Assembly: GCA_002418825.1 (NCBI GenBank)
Contig: DIEW01000019.1
Coordinates: 29,877 to 47,982 of the forward strand
Direction: 5' to 3'
Source of the DNA: Syntrophaceae bacterium UBA5764
Lineage (GTDB): Bacteria > Desulfobacterota > Syntrophia > Syntrophales > Smithellaceae
Length of the DNA stretch: 18,106 nt
Numbering within the stretch: the stretch's first letter is position 1; each line of letters opens with the position of its first letter. The position numbers and the translations under genes were made by a program. Below are positions 5,720 through 12,891 of the stretch, one piece after another. Under the pieces are notes generated by a model. It saw nothing but the letters and a program-made list of their open reading frames with translations, was not told the origin of the DNA and did not search any database.

Positions 5720-7420
5720 ATGAAAAAAAATAAACTGAAAATAATTAATGTAATTGTTATGGTTACAGTTGCATTATCTCTAGCCGTGACGGCCATATCC
5801 ACGGCCCAAGATTCATTCACTTCTCTGAACGACAAAGAACAGTCCGTGTCTGCCGTAACAAAACTGGAAAATATCCTCTTTGAAAAACTGGCCGGTAAAG
5901 AAAGGATAAATCTGATTGTTTCGCAACAGCCGACAATTAAAGCGGAAGGACAAGTCAACGGCGGTCTGCTGATAAAATTGGAAGATACAACAGTAGCGGA
6001 AAATTTACGCCGCAGTTTGGGAAACGGACAGTTGAACAATGTTGTACGAGTGACACCTTCCGAACGTAAAATCAACGGCAAACAATGGGTTTATTTGACC
6101 ATCGACATAAAAAATCTGGTTCCGTATTCCATAAAGCAAGCAGGAAAAAACGTATTAATCGATTTTAACATCACCGGTTTACCCGAAAGGAAAATTCCAA
6201 CACCTGTCGTGGAGACGGCAGAGACAAAAAAACATGTTGCCGCGGCGACAATGGAAGCGCCTAAAGCGAAACAAATAGTTAAAGAAGACATCATTAAATA
6301 TGGGGGGAAAAAAATATCAATAGATTTCCAGAATGCGGATATAAAAAGCGTGTTTCGTCTCATGTCGGAATACGGCAACGTAAACATTGTTTCCGGTGAT
6401 GATGTAAAGGGCAATGTTACTCTTTCCATGAAAAACGTTTCTTGGGAACATGCCTTCGATACAATTTTGGATATCAACGGCTTAGACCAAAGAAAAGTAG
6501 GTAATGTTATCACAGTAATCACACTGGCAAAAAAAGAAGAAACAAGGCAAGCGTTAGCCGCACAGGGCAAATTACGCCAAATATTAATCGAAGCAAAGAT
6601 TGTTGAAGCATCAGAAGAATTCAGCCGAACACTCGGTATTCATTGGGGAGGAGGCGGTAATCAGCATATCGGCTCCTGGGGTTCTTCAATCGCTGGCGGC
6701 ACAACCACAATAAACCAATACAAATTCCCCAACGAAATAACCGCCTTGGATTATACTGATCCTGACAACCCTATACCTTTTTTTATGAACGCGATAAATC
6801 TGGCATCGTTGGCAACACCTTATACCGGTCCCGCGCTAGGTTTTGTCATCGGCAAGGGAGCTTCTTTTATCGAGGCACAGCTCCGCGCCTTGGAAAGCAC
6901 GGCACAGGGGAAAATCATCTCATCCCCAAAAGTAATCACGATGGAAGATGTAAAAGCCGTCATCAAGCAAGGCACGGAGGTTCCATATGTAATACCAGAG
7001 GCCGGGGACAAACCTCCCAATGTTGAATTCAAAGACGCTCTGTTGAAACTGGAAGTAACGCCAAGAATCACCGAAGATGGGAAAATATCCATGGATATCA
7101 AAGCATCCAATGACAGAGCGGATTGGGCAGGTGCCGTATGGGTTTCAGGATACAGAATACCGCCTATATTAACAAATGCGGTGGAATCACAAGTAGTCAT
7201 TCAAGACGGAGACACAGTGGTTATCGGTGGTGTCACCATAGAAGATGAAAGTAAAAGCGATGAAGGCGTTCCCTGGCTTGGTAAAATACCGATTCTGGGG
7301 TATCTGTTCAAACAAGAAGATACAAGCAAGGATAAAAAACAGCTTTTGATTTTTGTCACGCCAAAAATATTGACGGAAAGTCATGCGGTAATGGAAACCG
7401 CTGATAAATCAATAAATTAA
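5720..7420 (+). CDS. pilQ: Type IV pilus secretin PilQ, short form apparently lacking the N1 domain
   Basis: Outer-membrane secretin through which the pilus passes; 566 residues. A signal peptide (about 1-29, ending STAQ) leads to one AMIN domain (about 45-152), a linker rich in Lys, Ala and Thr (155-193), an N0/STN domain (about 196-268: KISIDFQNADIKSVFRLM to GNVITVITL) and the secretin core (about 285-555). Core markers are ILIEAKIVEASEEF (288-301), KIISSPKVITMED (398-410), GTEVPY, VPWLGKIPILGYLF (517-530) and LLIFVTPKI (542-550). In typical PilQ an N1 (KH-like, NolW) domain of about 80-100 residues lies between N0 and the core; here only about 16 residues (269-284) separate them. A GAGGTGG ribosome-binding site precedes the ATG. 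The reading frame is intact, so this is a deletion-type architecture, not a frameshift. Confidence 0.95.
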   Translation: MKKNKLKIINVIVMVTVALSLAVTAISTAQDSFTSLNDKEQSVSAVTKLENILFEKLAGKERINLIVSQQPTIKAEGQVNGGLLIKLEDTTVAENLRRSLGNGQLNNVVRVTPSERKINGKQWVYLTIDIKNLVPYSIKQAGKNVLIDFNITGLPERKIPTPVVETAETKKHVAAATMEAPKAKQIVKEDIIKYGGKKISIDFQNADIKSVFRLMSEYGNVNIVSGDDVKGNVTLSMKNVSWEHAFDTILDINGLDQRKVGNVITVITLAKKEETRQALAAQGKLRQILIEAKIVEASEEFSRTLGIHWGGGGNQHIGSWGSSIAGGTTTINQYKFPNEITALDYTDPDNPIPFFMNAINLASLATPYTGPALGFVIGKGASFIEAQLRALESTAQGKIISSPKVITMEDVKAVIKQGTEVPYVIPEAGDKPPNVEFKDALLKLEVTPRITEDGKISMDIKASNDRADWAGAVWVSGYRIPPILTNAVESQVVIQDGDTVVIGGVTIEDESKSDEGVPWLGKIPILGYLFKQEDTSKDKKQLLIFVTPKILTESHAVMETADKSIN

Positions 7421-7471
7421 AATGAGTTAGAGCATTACCGGTTTTTACAACTAAATAAAAGAAAGCAAGCG

Positions 7472-8245
7472 GTGTTCATGTCCTTTTCAAAAAGCAAAGC
7501 CAGATTAATTGTTTTATTATTTATTTTATTTATTTTTGCTGCCTGCACCGCCACCCGCCTGCAAAAAGAACAGTCAAAAGCCTTTCTTGAGAAAGGGATT
7601 TCTTTCATTGAATTAAGACAATATCCACAAGCACTGCGGGAATTGCAAGAAGCGGAGAAATATAATCCCCGTAATGAGGAAGTATATTATTACATGGGCA
7701 TGGTTTATCATGCGATGGATATGAAAGAAAAAGCATTCGCCAGTTTCCAGCAGGCAATTTTCTTGAAAGACGATTATTCCGAAGCTCATAATTATCTGGG
7801 CACCCTTTACATGGCAGAAAAAAATTGGGGTCAGGCTCTGGCCCATTTTGAAAAAGCGGTGGATAATCCCCTCTACAATACGCCAGCAGTTCCTCTCTAT
7901 AACGCGGGCTGGGTCTACTACTCCCAAAAAGATTATACAAAAGCAATGGATAGCTATCGCCGCGCGCTGCAAAGGGAACCGACAACCGTACTGCGCCCGC
8001 AAATTGAAAAAAATATCGGCCTGATCTATTTTGAACAAAATGATTTCCCAAATGCAATCAGGCACTTTAAACAATCCGTCGAGATTAATCCCAATATTTT
8101 TGATGCGCATTTTTTTCTGGGGGAAAGTTATTTGAAAACAGGGGACAAAGCGAACGCACGAAAAGCCTTTGAAACGGTTGTTAATTTAGCTCCAAAAACC
8201 TCCTTCGGCAAGCAAGCCGGCATTTATTTACGGTCGTTGAAATAA
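7472..8245 (+). CDS. TPR-repeat lipoprotein, candidate PilF/Tgl-type secretin pilotin
   Basis: A 257-residue exported lipoprotein. Basic residues, a hydrophobic stretch (about 11-23) and a lipobox IFAAC with the lipid-accepting cysteine at residue 25 are visible. The rest is tetratricopeptide repeats, about six, with the usual pattern of AFLEKGISFIELRQYPQAL, YYYMGMVYHAMDMKEKAF, AHNYLGTLYMAEKNWGQAL, YNAGWVYYSQKDYTKAM, KNIGLIYFEQNDFPNAI and AHFFLGESYLKTGDKANAR. Size, lipobox and TPR-only build resemble PilF/PilW and Tgl, the outer-membrane lipoproteins that help PilQ multimerise, and it sits directly after pilQ. That role is inference. The start is uncertain: GTG at 7472 or ATG at 7478, neither with a clear Shine-Dalgarno sequence. 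Confidence 0.85.
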   Translation: MFMSFSKSKARLIVLLFILFIFAACTATRLQKEQSKAFLEKGISFIELRQYPQALRELQEAEKYNPRNEEVYYYMGMVYHAMDMKEKAFASFQQAIFLKDDYSEAHNYLGTLYMAEKNWGQALAHFEKAVDNPLYNTPAVPLYNAGWVYYSQKDYTKAMDSYRRALQREPTTVLRPQIEKNIGLIYFEQNDFPNAIRHFKQSVEINPNIFDAHFFLGESYLKTGDKANARKAFETVVNLAPKTSFGKQAGIYLRSLK

Positions 8246-8281
8246 AAGATTGGCCACGAAAAATTTAATTCCCATCCACTC

Positions 8282-9049
8282 TTGACACTGTATTTTTTCT
8301 GTGTCAGTTGTTTCTGGACATTAATATTTCCCATTTATGGGGCTGAGAATATCACTATGGAAAGAAATAATGCTGAAGAAAGCCAACTGTCCTTTCTTTC
8401 CGAGGCGGAAATTCTTCTTAAACAAAACAAATTATTCGAAGCGCTTAACTTCGCCGAAAGCCGCCTGCAGAAATTTCCGTGGGATATTGATGCATACATT
8501 GTCGCTGCGCATGCCTTCATCATCATGAACAAAACGGATGATGCGGCAAACATTTTACGAAAAATTGAGAAAAAAATCTCCGATTTATCCACTATTTACA
8601 TTCGCCTGGGTGACATTTATCTGGAAAAAGGCCTTTATCGCGACACGCTCCAGTGTTACAAAAAATATATTTCTTTAAACCCTGACTCGGATAAGGCAAA
8701 AGAAATTGCCGGTAAAATTGTTCGTCTTGAGCGGGAAGAACCGCTGATTGCTGAAAGCGAGGAAAATGACGGCGTCAAAACCAAACCGGAATTTCAAACA
8801 GTGACCCTGGCAGATTTATACATCAGGCAGGGCCACTTTTCCATGGCCGCGGAAATTCTGGAAACAATCATCCAAAACGAGCCGGATAACGAGTTGGCCA
8901 GAACAACACTGGAAACGGTACAGGCGGCAATAACTATGCAAAAATCGACAAAAATTGACGCCGCACAATCCGATTTTTTAATCGCCACAATGACACGCTG
9001 GCTGGAAAACATCAACAGGTTAAAAAGTAATGACGAAAAAAAGAAATGA
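8282..9049 (+). CDS. Exported TPR-repeat protein of unknown function
   Basis: About 255 residues with an N-terminal hydrophobic segment (about 3-20, ending YGAE, a plausible signal peptidase site), then helical repeats: EAEILLKQNKLFEALNFAE, IYIRLGDIYLEKGLYRDTL and, after an acidic spacer, LADLYIRQGHFSMAAEILE. Residues about 30-145 and 175-225 are TPR-like; I recognise no catalytic domain. The start is unclear. The TTG at 8282 is the first common start codon after the previous stop in this frame, no ribosome-binding site is seen, and the signal would lack its usual basic N-region; the next ATG (8357) would remove the hydrophobic segment. It overlaps the next gene by 20 bases, so it belongs to the pil block, where a pilus-related scaffold role is only a guess. 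Confidence 0.7.
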   Translation: MTLYFFCVSCFWTLIFPIYGAENITMERNNAEESQLSFLSEAEILLKQNKLFEALNFAESRLQKFPWDIDAYIVAAHAFIIMNKTDDAANILRKIEKKISDLSTIYIRLGDIYLEKGLYRDTLQCYKKYISLNPDSDKAKEIAGKIVRLEREEPLIAESEENDGVKTKPEFQTVTLADLYIRQGHFSMAAEILETIIQNEPDNELARTTLETVQAAITMQKSTKIDAAQSDFLIATMTRWLENINRLKSNDEKKK

Positions 9050-10118
9050 TATCTTTTCCACCCGGACTTCCCTGATTCGCCAAAGGTTTCCCGACTATAA
9101 AATCGACGGTTTGCTTTTTTTCAGCACCAGCAATATTTTTTATTTTTGTGGTTTTGAAGGATCCGACGGCGTCCTGCTTTTAACTCCCGCCAAAACAATA
9201 CTGCTTGTTGACGGACGTTACACGACACAGGCTTTTCAACAAACAGCAAATGTAGAAATAATCGAATACGCGGATAAAATTTCTGGAATCGCGCAGATCG
9301 TAAGTAATTATCATTTAAAAAACATCGGTTTTGAAGCAGATGGCGTTACATTTAGTATGTACAAAAAGATAATTTCCCGCCTTTCCCACAAAAAGCTCAT
9401 GCCTTTATCGGACGAATTAAGATTAATCCGGGCGCGCAAAGACGCAACAGAAATCGCGTTAATAAAAAAAGCGGCGGCCATTTCTTCTGCCGCTGTTTCT
9501 TCCGTCATCTCTGAAATTAGAGAGGATATTACGGAAAAAGATTTGGCTATCCAGCTAGAGTTTAATGCCCGCAAATTAGGGGCCAATCAAGCTGCTTTTG
9601 ACACAATTGTCGCATCGGGAAAAAATTCCGCCCTCCCCCATGCTCACCCGACAAACAATAAAATAAAAAAGGGGAGTTTCCTTGTCATAGATTTCGGTGT
9701 TAAATACAGGGGTTACTGTTCTGATGAAACCTGTACCATAGCTTTTGGCGAATTGACAAAGAAAGAAAAGCGTGCTTATCAAGCAGTCAAAAAAGCTCAC
9801 GACAGAGCCTTGGCTTTGGTAAAGTCAAATGTCGCGGCGAGCGCTGTGGACAGCTGCGCACGCAACACCTTTGGGGAAGAATACAGCCGTTATTTTGTGC
9901 ATGGAACAGGGCATGGCGTAGGCTTGGAAGTTCATGAAGCTCCGCGTCTAGCGTCAAATTCTCAGGATATTTTAGAGGATAAAATGGTGGTCACTGTGGA
10001 GCCGGGATTGTACTTTCCCGGCCAATGGGGCATCAGAATCGAAGACACTGTTTTAGTGAAAGAAAATAGTTGCGAAAAGCTTACAAAAATGGATAAAAAA
10101 CTCATCATTATAGAATAA
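9030..10118 (+). CDS. M24-family Xaa-Pro aminopeptidase/dipeptidase
   Basis: A 362-residue cytoplasmic metallopeptidase that cleaves Xaa-Pro bonds. The N-terminal creatinase-like domain (about 12-135) includes GLLFFSTSNIFYFCGFEGSD and the LLVDGRYTTQA strand. The C-terminal pita-bread catalytic domain (about 140-355) holds all five dimetal ligands: Asp221 (VIDFG), Asp232 (CSDETC), His295 (GTGHGVG), Glu324 (VEPGLY) and Glu338 (RIEDT). His204/His206 lie in ALPHAHPT. Length matches the PepP/PepQ-like clade of about 355 residues; aminopeptidase P and prolidase cannot be separated by eye, so no symbol is given. Its start lies inside the 3' end of the TPR gene (20-base overlap), and gcvH follows 19 bases later. 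Confidence 0.93.
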   Translation: MTKKRNDIFSTRTSLIRQRFPDYKIDGLLFFSTSNIFYFCGFEGSDGVLLLTPAKTILLVDGRYTTQAFQQTANVEIIEYADKISGIAQIVSNYHLKNIGFEADGVTFSMYKKIISRLSHKKLMPLSDELRLIRARKDATEIALIKKAAAISSAAVSSVISEIREDITEKDLAIQLEFNARKLGANQAAFDTIVASGKNSALPHAHPTNNKIKKGSFLVIDFGVKYRGYCSDETCTIAFGELTKKEKRAYQAVKKAHDRALALVKSNVAASAVDSCARNTFGEEYSRYFVHGTGHGVGLEVHEAPRLASNSQDILEDKMVVTVEPGLYFPGQWGIRIEDTVLVKENSCEKLTKMDKKLIIIE

Positions 10119-10137
10119 ATACAGAGGTTATGTTGTC

Positions 10138-10536
10138 ATGAAAGTATTTCCGGAAGATCTGCTGTATAGCCGTGAGCATGTATGGGTACGCGTAGACGGG
10201 TATATGGCCACAATGGGAATCACCGATTTCGCCCAGGAAAGCCTGGGAGAAATCTTATCCGTAGAATTTACCGATATAGACGATTACGTGGAGCGTGACG
10301 AACCCTTCGGATCAATTGAATCAGCAAAAGCTGTGGTTGATTTGATTTCGCCGGTCAGCGGCACAGTCGTAAGCATCAATGAGGATATTAACGACGACAT
10401 CGGCATAATTAACAGCGATCCGCACGATACCGGCTGGCTGATTGTCGTGGAAATGGACAATTTGGACCAATTGGACGATCTCCTCGTCGCCTCCGCCTAT
10501 CATGATTTTATCTCTCAGGAAGAACAAGGTGTCTGA
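10138..10536 (+). CDS. gcvH: Glycine cleavage system H protein
   Basis: A 132-residue lipoyl carrier that shuttles the aminomethyl group among the P, T and L proteins of the glycine cleavage system; in some bacteria it is also where lipoate assembly starts. The fold begins YSREHVWVRVDG, GITDFAQESLGEI follows, and the lipoylation hairpin is GSIESAKAVVDL with Lys64 as the modified residue. PVSGTVVSIN and the closing DTGWLIVVE are standard GcvH. Length is normal. No gcvP, gcvT or lpd is in the window; the neighbours are a peptidase (19 bases upstream) and a LipM-like octanoyltransferase (78 bases downstream). That pairing suggests its role as octanoyl acceptor in lipoate synthesis. Confidence 0.96.
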   Translation: MKVFPEDLLYSREHVWVRVDGYMATMGITDFAQESLGEILSVEFTDIDDYVERDEPFGSIESAKAVVDLISPVSGTVVSINEDINDDIGIINSDPHDTGWLIVVEMDNLDQLDDLLVASAYHDFISQEEQGV

Positions 10537-10614
10537 CATATACGCAAGTATATTGTCCTGACATCCGTTGATTGACGTGTCCCGCGGGCATAAATCAGCA
10601 AAAAGGTTTCTCTA

Positions 10615-11445
10615 ATGTTTTGGAGATTAATCAGTTATCGTGTTCCCGATATTTTCGAAAGCATGGCCACAGATGAAGCCATTTTACTTGACACGGTAAG
10701 AAACAAAAAGCCACCCACCATCAGATTTTACGGCACAAATCCGGCGGCTGTTTCTATCGGTTATTTTCAAGATATGGAACAAGACATAGCCGTGGAAAAA
10801 TGCCGTAAAGAAGGTATTGATATTGTCAGAAGAGCAACCGGCGGCAGGGCAGTTTTTCATCTTAATGAAATCACATATTGCGTGGTGGCTCCGGAAGGGG
10901 AAAAGATATTCCCCAAAGACATCGCGGGAACATATAAGGTCATCAACGGATGTATCGCCCGCGGCCTGGGTTATTTGGGAGTCAAGGCACATTTGGCTGA
11001 AAGCACGTGGTCCGCGCCGTCCAAAAATATTAATCCCTGTTGTTTTGCCGCGCCCGCAAAAAATGAACTTCTTGTGGACGGGAAAAAGATTTGCGGCAGC
11101 GCCCAAATGCGAAAAAGGGACGGATTTCTTCAACATGGCACGTTGCTTGTTTCTTTCGATGCGCGCCGGACAGCATCCTTGCTCCTGCGGCATTTCACAC
11201 CGAAGGAAGCAAATGAATTGAAAAGCTCAACAACGTCCCTTGATGAACACCTGAAAGAACTGCCGGACATTCAACATGTTTGTGAAAAATTAAAATATGG
11301 CTTCATAAACGAATTGGGGATAAAATTGAAAGAGGACAAGTTGACCGCCTCGGAAGAAAAGTTAAAGAATGACTTGGTAAAAAAATACACAAGCGCCAAC
11401 TGGAACATGGAAAAAAAGAGAAAGCCGGATAAAACGGAAAGGTAA
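10615..11445 (+). CDS. lipM: Lipoyl/octanoyltransferase of the LipM/LplA family, likely octanoyl-ACP:GcvH transferase
   Basis: A 276-residue member of the biotin/lipoate ligase-like fold. RRATGGRAVFHLNEITY (72-88) is the substrate loop, and GKKICGSAQMRKRDGFLQHG (156-175) carries the conserved lysine. Residues 142-149, CFAAPAKN-like with Cys143 just before Phe, match the position of the acyl-thioester cysteine of LipM. Lipoate ligases (LplA) lack this cysteine and usually have a GGGAVYHD-type loop. I therefore favour LipM, which moves octanoate from ACP to GcvH, and gcvH is the adjacent upstream gene. LipL (GcvH-to-E2 amidotransferase) is the main alternative. The C-terminal 40 residues are Lys/Glu-rich. 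A clear AAAAAGG site precedes the ATG. Confidence 0.82.
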   Translation: MFWRLISYRVPDIFESMATDEAILLDTVRNKKPPTIRFYGTNPAAVSIGYFQDMEQDIAVEKCRKEGIDIVRRATGGRAVFHLNEITYCVVAPEGEKIFPKDIAGTYKVINGCIARGLGYLGVKAHLAESTWSAPSKNINPCCFAAPAKNELLVDGKKICGSAQMRKRDGFLQHGTLLVSFDARRTASLLLRHFTPKEANELKSSTTSLDEHLKELPDIQHVCEKLKYGFINELGIKLKEDKLTASEEKLKNDLVKKYTSANWNMEKKRKPDKTER

Positions 11446-11446
11446 A

Positions 11447-12532
11447 ATGACCATGAAAAATATGTTAATCAAGAACATAATAAATAAAAATATTGGGGAA
11501 CAAAACGGCTACACGGTTTCTGAAAACGAGGGCGCAATAAAAATGGACGCCAATGAAAACCCCTTTGTCCTGCAGGAACCGCTGAAAAAAAAGCTTTTTC
11601 AGGAAATGAGCAAAGTAAATCTTAATCGTTACCCGGAAGCCGGAGCTTTCGGTCTGCGCGAAAGATTCGCCCGGTATTTCGGCGTGAAAAAGGACATGGT
11701 CATGCTGGGCAACGGTTCAGACGAATTAATACAGCTGCTGTGTCTGACTTTGAAAGGGAACATCAACGGCGTGCTTGTACCCGCCCCCACTTTTTCCATG
11801 TACAAAATAATCGCGGTCAACACCGCCAATAAAATAAAGGAAGTTCCCCTGGACGAAAATTTTGACCTTAATGCCGACGCCATGTTGAGAAAGATTAAAC
11901 CAAATTTCCCTGCACTGATTTTCTTGAGTTATCCCAACAGTCCCACCGGTTCTCTTTTTAACTATGATAGAATAGAAGCCCTGATAAAAAAAACGCCGGG
12001 AGTGGTGGTCATCGACGAGGCATATGCCGATTTCGCCGGCGTTACCCTCCTGCCGTTGCTGAAAAAATACGAAAATCTAGTTTTTTTAAAAACTCTTTCT
12101 AAATCGGGAATGGCTTCCATGCGCCTGGGCTTTTTGATTGGCCATAGAGAAATTGTGGCTCAACTGGACAAAGTGAGATTGCCCTATAACATTAACTGTT
12201 TATCACAAATAGCGGCGGATTTTTTCCTCGACCACCAGGAAGAATTCGCGGGGCAAATCGCTCAAATTGTTAAAAACCGTGAAGAACTTTACCTGAAAAT
12301 GAAAGAAATTAACGGAATAACGCCCTATCCATCACGTGCCAATTTTATTTTTTTTAGTTGCGCTTTTAATTCAGATAGAATATACACTCTTCTGAAAAGA
12401 GTGGGAATAATCGTTAAAAACTTGAATTCCGGATCAACAAAAAACTTTATGAGGGTGACGGTAGGGAACCGTAAAGAAAACGAGGCCTTTTTAAATGCTT
12501 TAAAAAGCGCAATTACCAAGTTAGGAGAGTGA
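11447..12532 (+). CDS. hisC: Histidinol-phosphate aminotransferase
   Basis: A 361-residue fold-type I PLP enzyme converting imidazole-acetol phosphate and glutamate to histidinol phosphate in histidine synthesis; HisC-like enzymes may also transaminate phenylpyruvate. Key features are MDANENPF (33-40), LNRYPEAGAFGLRERFA, the GNGSDELIQLL loop (89-99), SYPNSPTG with Asn164, VVIDEAYADF with Asp190, the Schiff-base lysine Lys219 in KTLSKSG and Arg226 in the MRLGF motif. The substrate-binding MRVTVG sits near the C-terminus. The start lies one base after the lipM stop, behind a GGAAAGG site; the ATG at 11453 is a possible second start. No other his genes are near. A strong terminator follows. Confidence 0.94.
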   Translation: MTMKNMLIKNIINKNIGEQNGYTVSENEGAIKMDANENPFVLQEPLKKKLFQEMSKVNLNRYPEAGAFGLRERFARYFGVKKDMVMLGNGSDELIQLLCLTLKGNINGVLVPAPTFSMYKIIAVNTANKIKEVPLDENFDLNADAMLRKIKPNFPALIFLSYPNSPTGSLFNYDRIEALIKKTPGVVVIDEAYADFAGVTLLPLLKKYENLVFLKTLSKSGMASMRLGFLIGHREIVAQLDKVRLPYNINCLSQIAADFFLDHQEEFAGQIAQIVKNREELYLKMKEINGITPYPSRANFIFFSCAFNSDRIYTLLKRVGIIVKNLNSGSTKNFMRVTVGNRKENEAFLNALKSAITKLGE

Positions 12533-12556
12533 TTTAAAATAAGGTGAAATTGCAGA

Positions 12557-12606
12557 GGGTGGCTTACGGCGGGATTTTTTTCCGGTGCCGTACTGCCCTT
12601 TTTTTG
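12557..12606 (+). terminator. Rho-independent terminator after hisC, upstream of rpsU
   Basis: The core stem TACGGC (12565-12570) pairs with GCCGTA (12587-12592). An outer stem GGG (12557-12559) with CCC (12596-12598) extends it across an internal mismatch. A run of seven T follows at once (12599-12605). It lies 24 bases after the hisC stop and ends 39 bases before rpsU, so it would close the pil-hisC operon. Confidence 0.75.
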
Positions 12607-12644
12607 TTTTTAAACCAAGAATAAAATAAAAAGGAGGATATGCA

Positions 12645-12836
12645 TTGGAAGTAAAGGTAATCGACAACGATGTGGAAAAAGCTTTAAAAATTCTAAAAAA
12701 CAAACTGTCCAAAAGCGGATTGTTTAAGGAACTGAAGGTGCGCCGCGCCTATGAAAAACCATCCGTGAAGAAAAAGAGAAAAACCATCGAAGCACGCCGC
12801 AGACTGGCTAAAGTTCAAAGACGCAGAAGCAATTAG
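12645..12836 (+). CDS. rpsU: 30S ribosomal protein bS21
   Basis: A 63-residue, very basic small-subunit protein near the platform and anti-Shine-Dalgarno region of 16S rRNA. The sequence begins MEVKVIDNDVEKALKILKNK and ends with the Arg/Lys-rich ARRRLAKVQRRRSN, both typical of bS21. The start is a TTG at 12645, placed seven bases after an excellent AAGGAGG (12631-12637). An ATG at 12640 is out of frame, too close to that site, and reaches a stop after four codons, so the TTG is the better choice. The promoter is not obvious; TTACCA (12513-12518) with TAAAAT (12535-12540) would place the terminator inside the rpsU leader. Confidence 0.95.
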   Translation: MEVKVIDNDVEKALKILKNKLSKSGLFKELKVRRAYEKPSVKKKRKTIEARRRLAKVQRRRSN

Positions 12837-12891
12837 ACAACTTTGTTTCCTTTGAATGTAACTACTAATCACAACTAGCGGGAGATGCCTG

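Noticed and set aside
7605..8110. Two long minus-strand frames opposite the TPR lipoprotein gene
   Set aside because: The forward frame has a lipobox and repeated TPR pattern; the reverse frames have no start signals or motifs and arise from the repeat composition.
8282..8310. TTGACA at 8282-8287 as a promoter -35 box
   Set aside because: No acceptable -10 hexamer at 15-19 bases; the block appears co-transcribed from upstream.
10538..10556. Small inverted repeat ATATA/TATAT after gcvH as terminator
   Set aside because: Only five A/T pairs and no T run; far too weak to terminate.
10817..11221. Plus-strand 134-codon frame inside lipM
   Set aside because: Lies within the coding sequence of lipM in another frame, while lipM shows the conserved GGRAV and GSAQ motifs.
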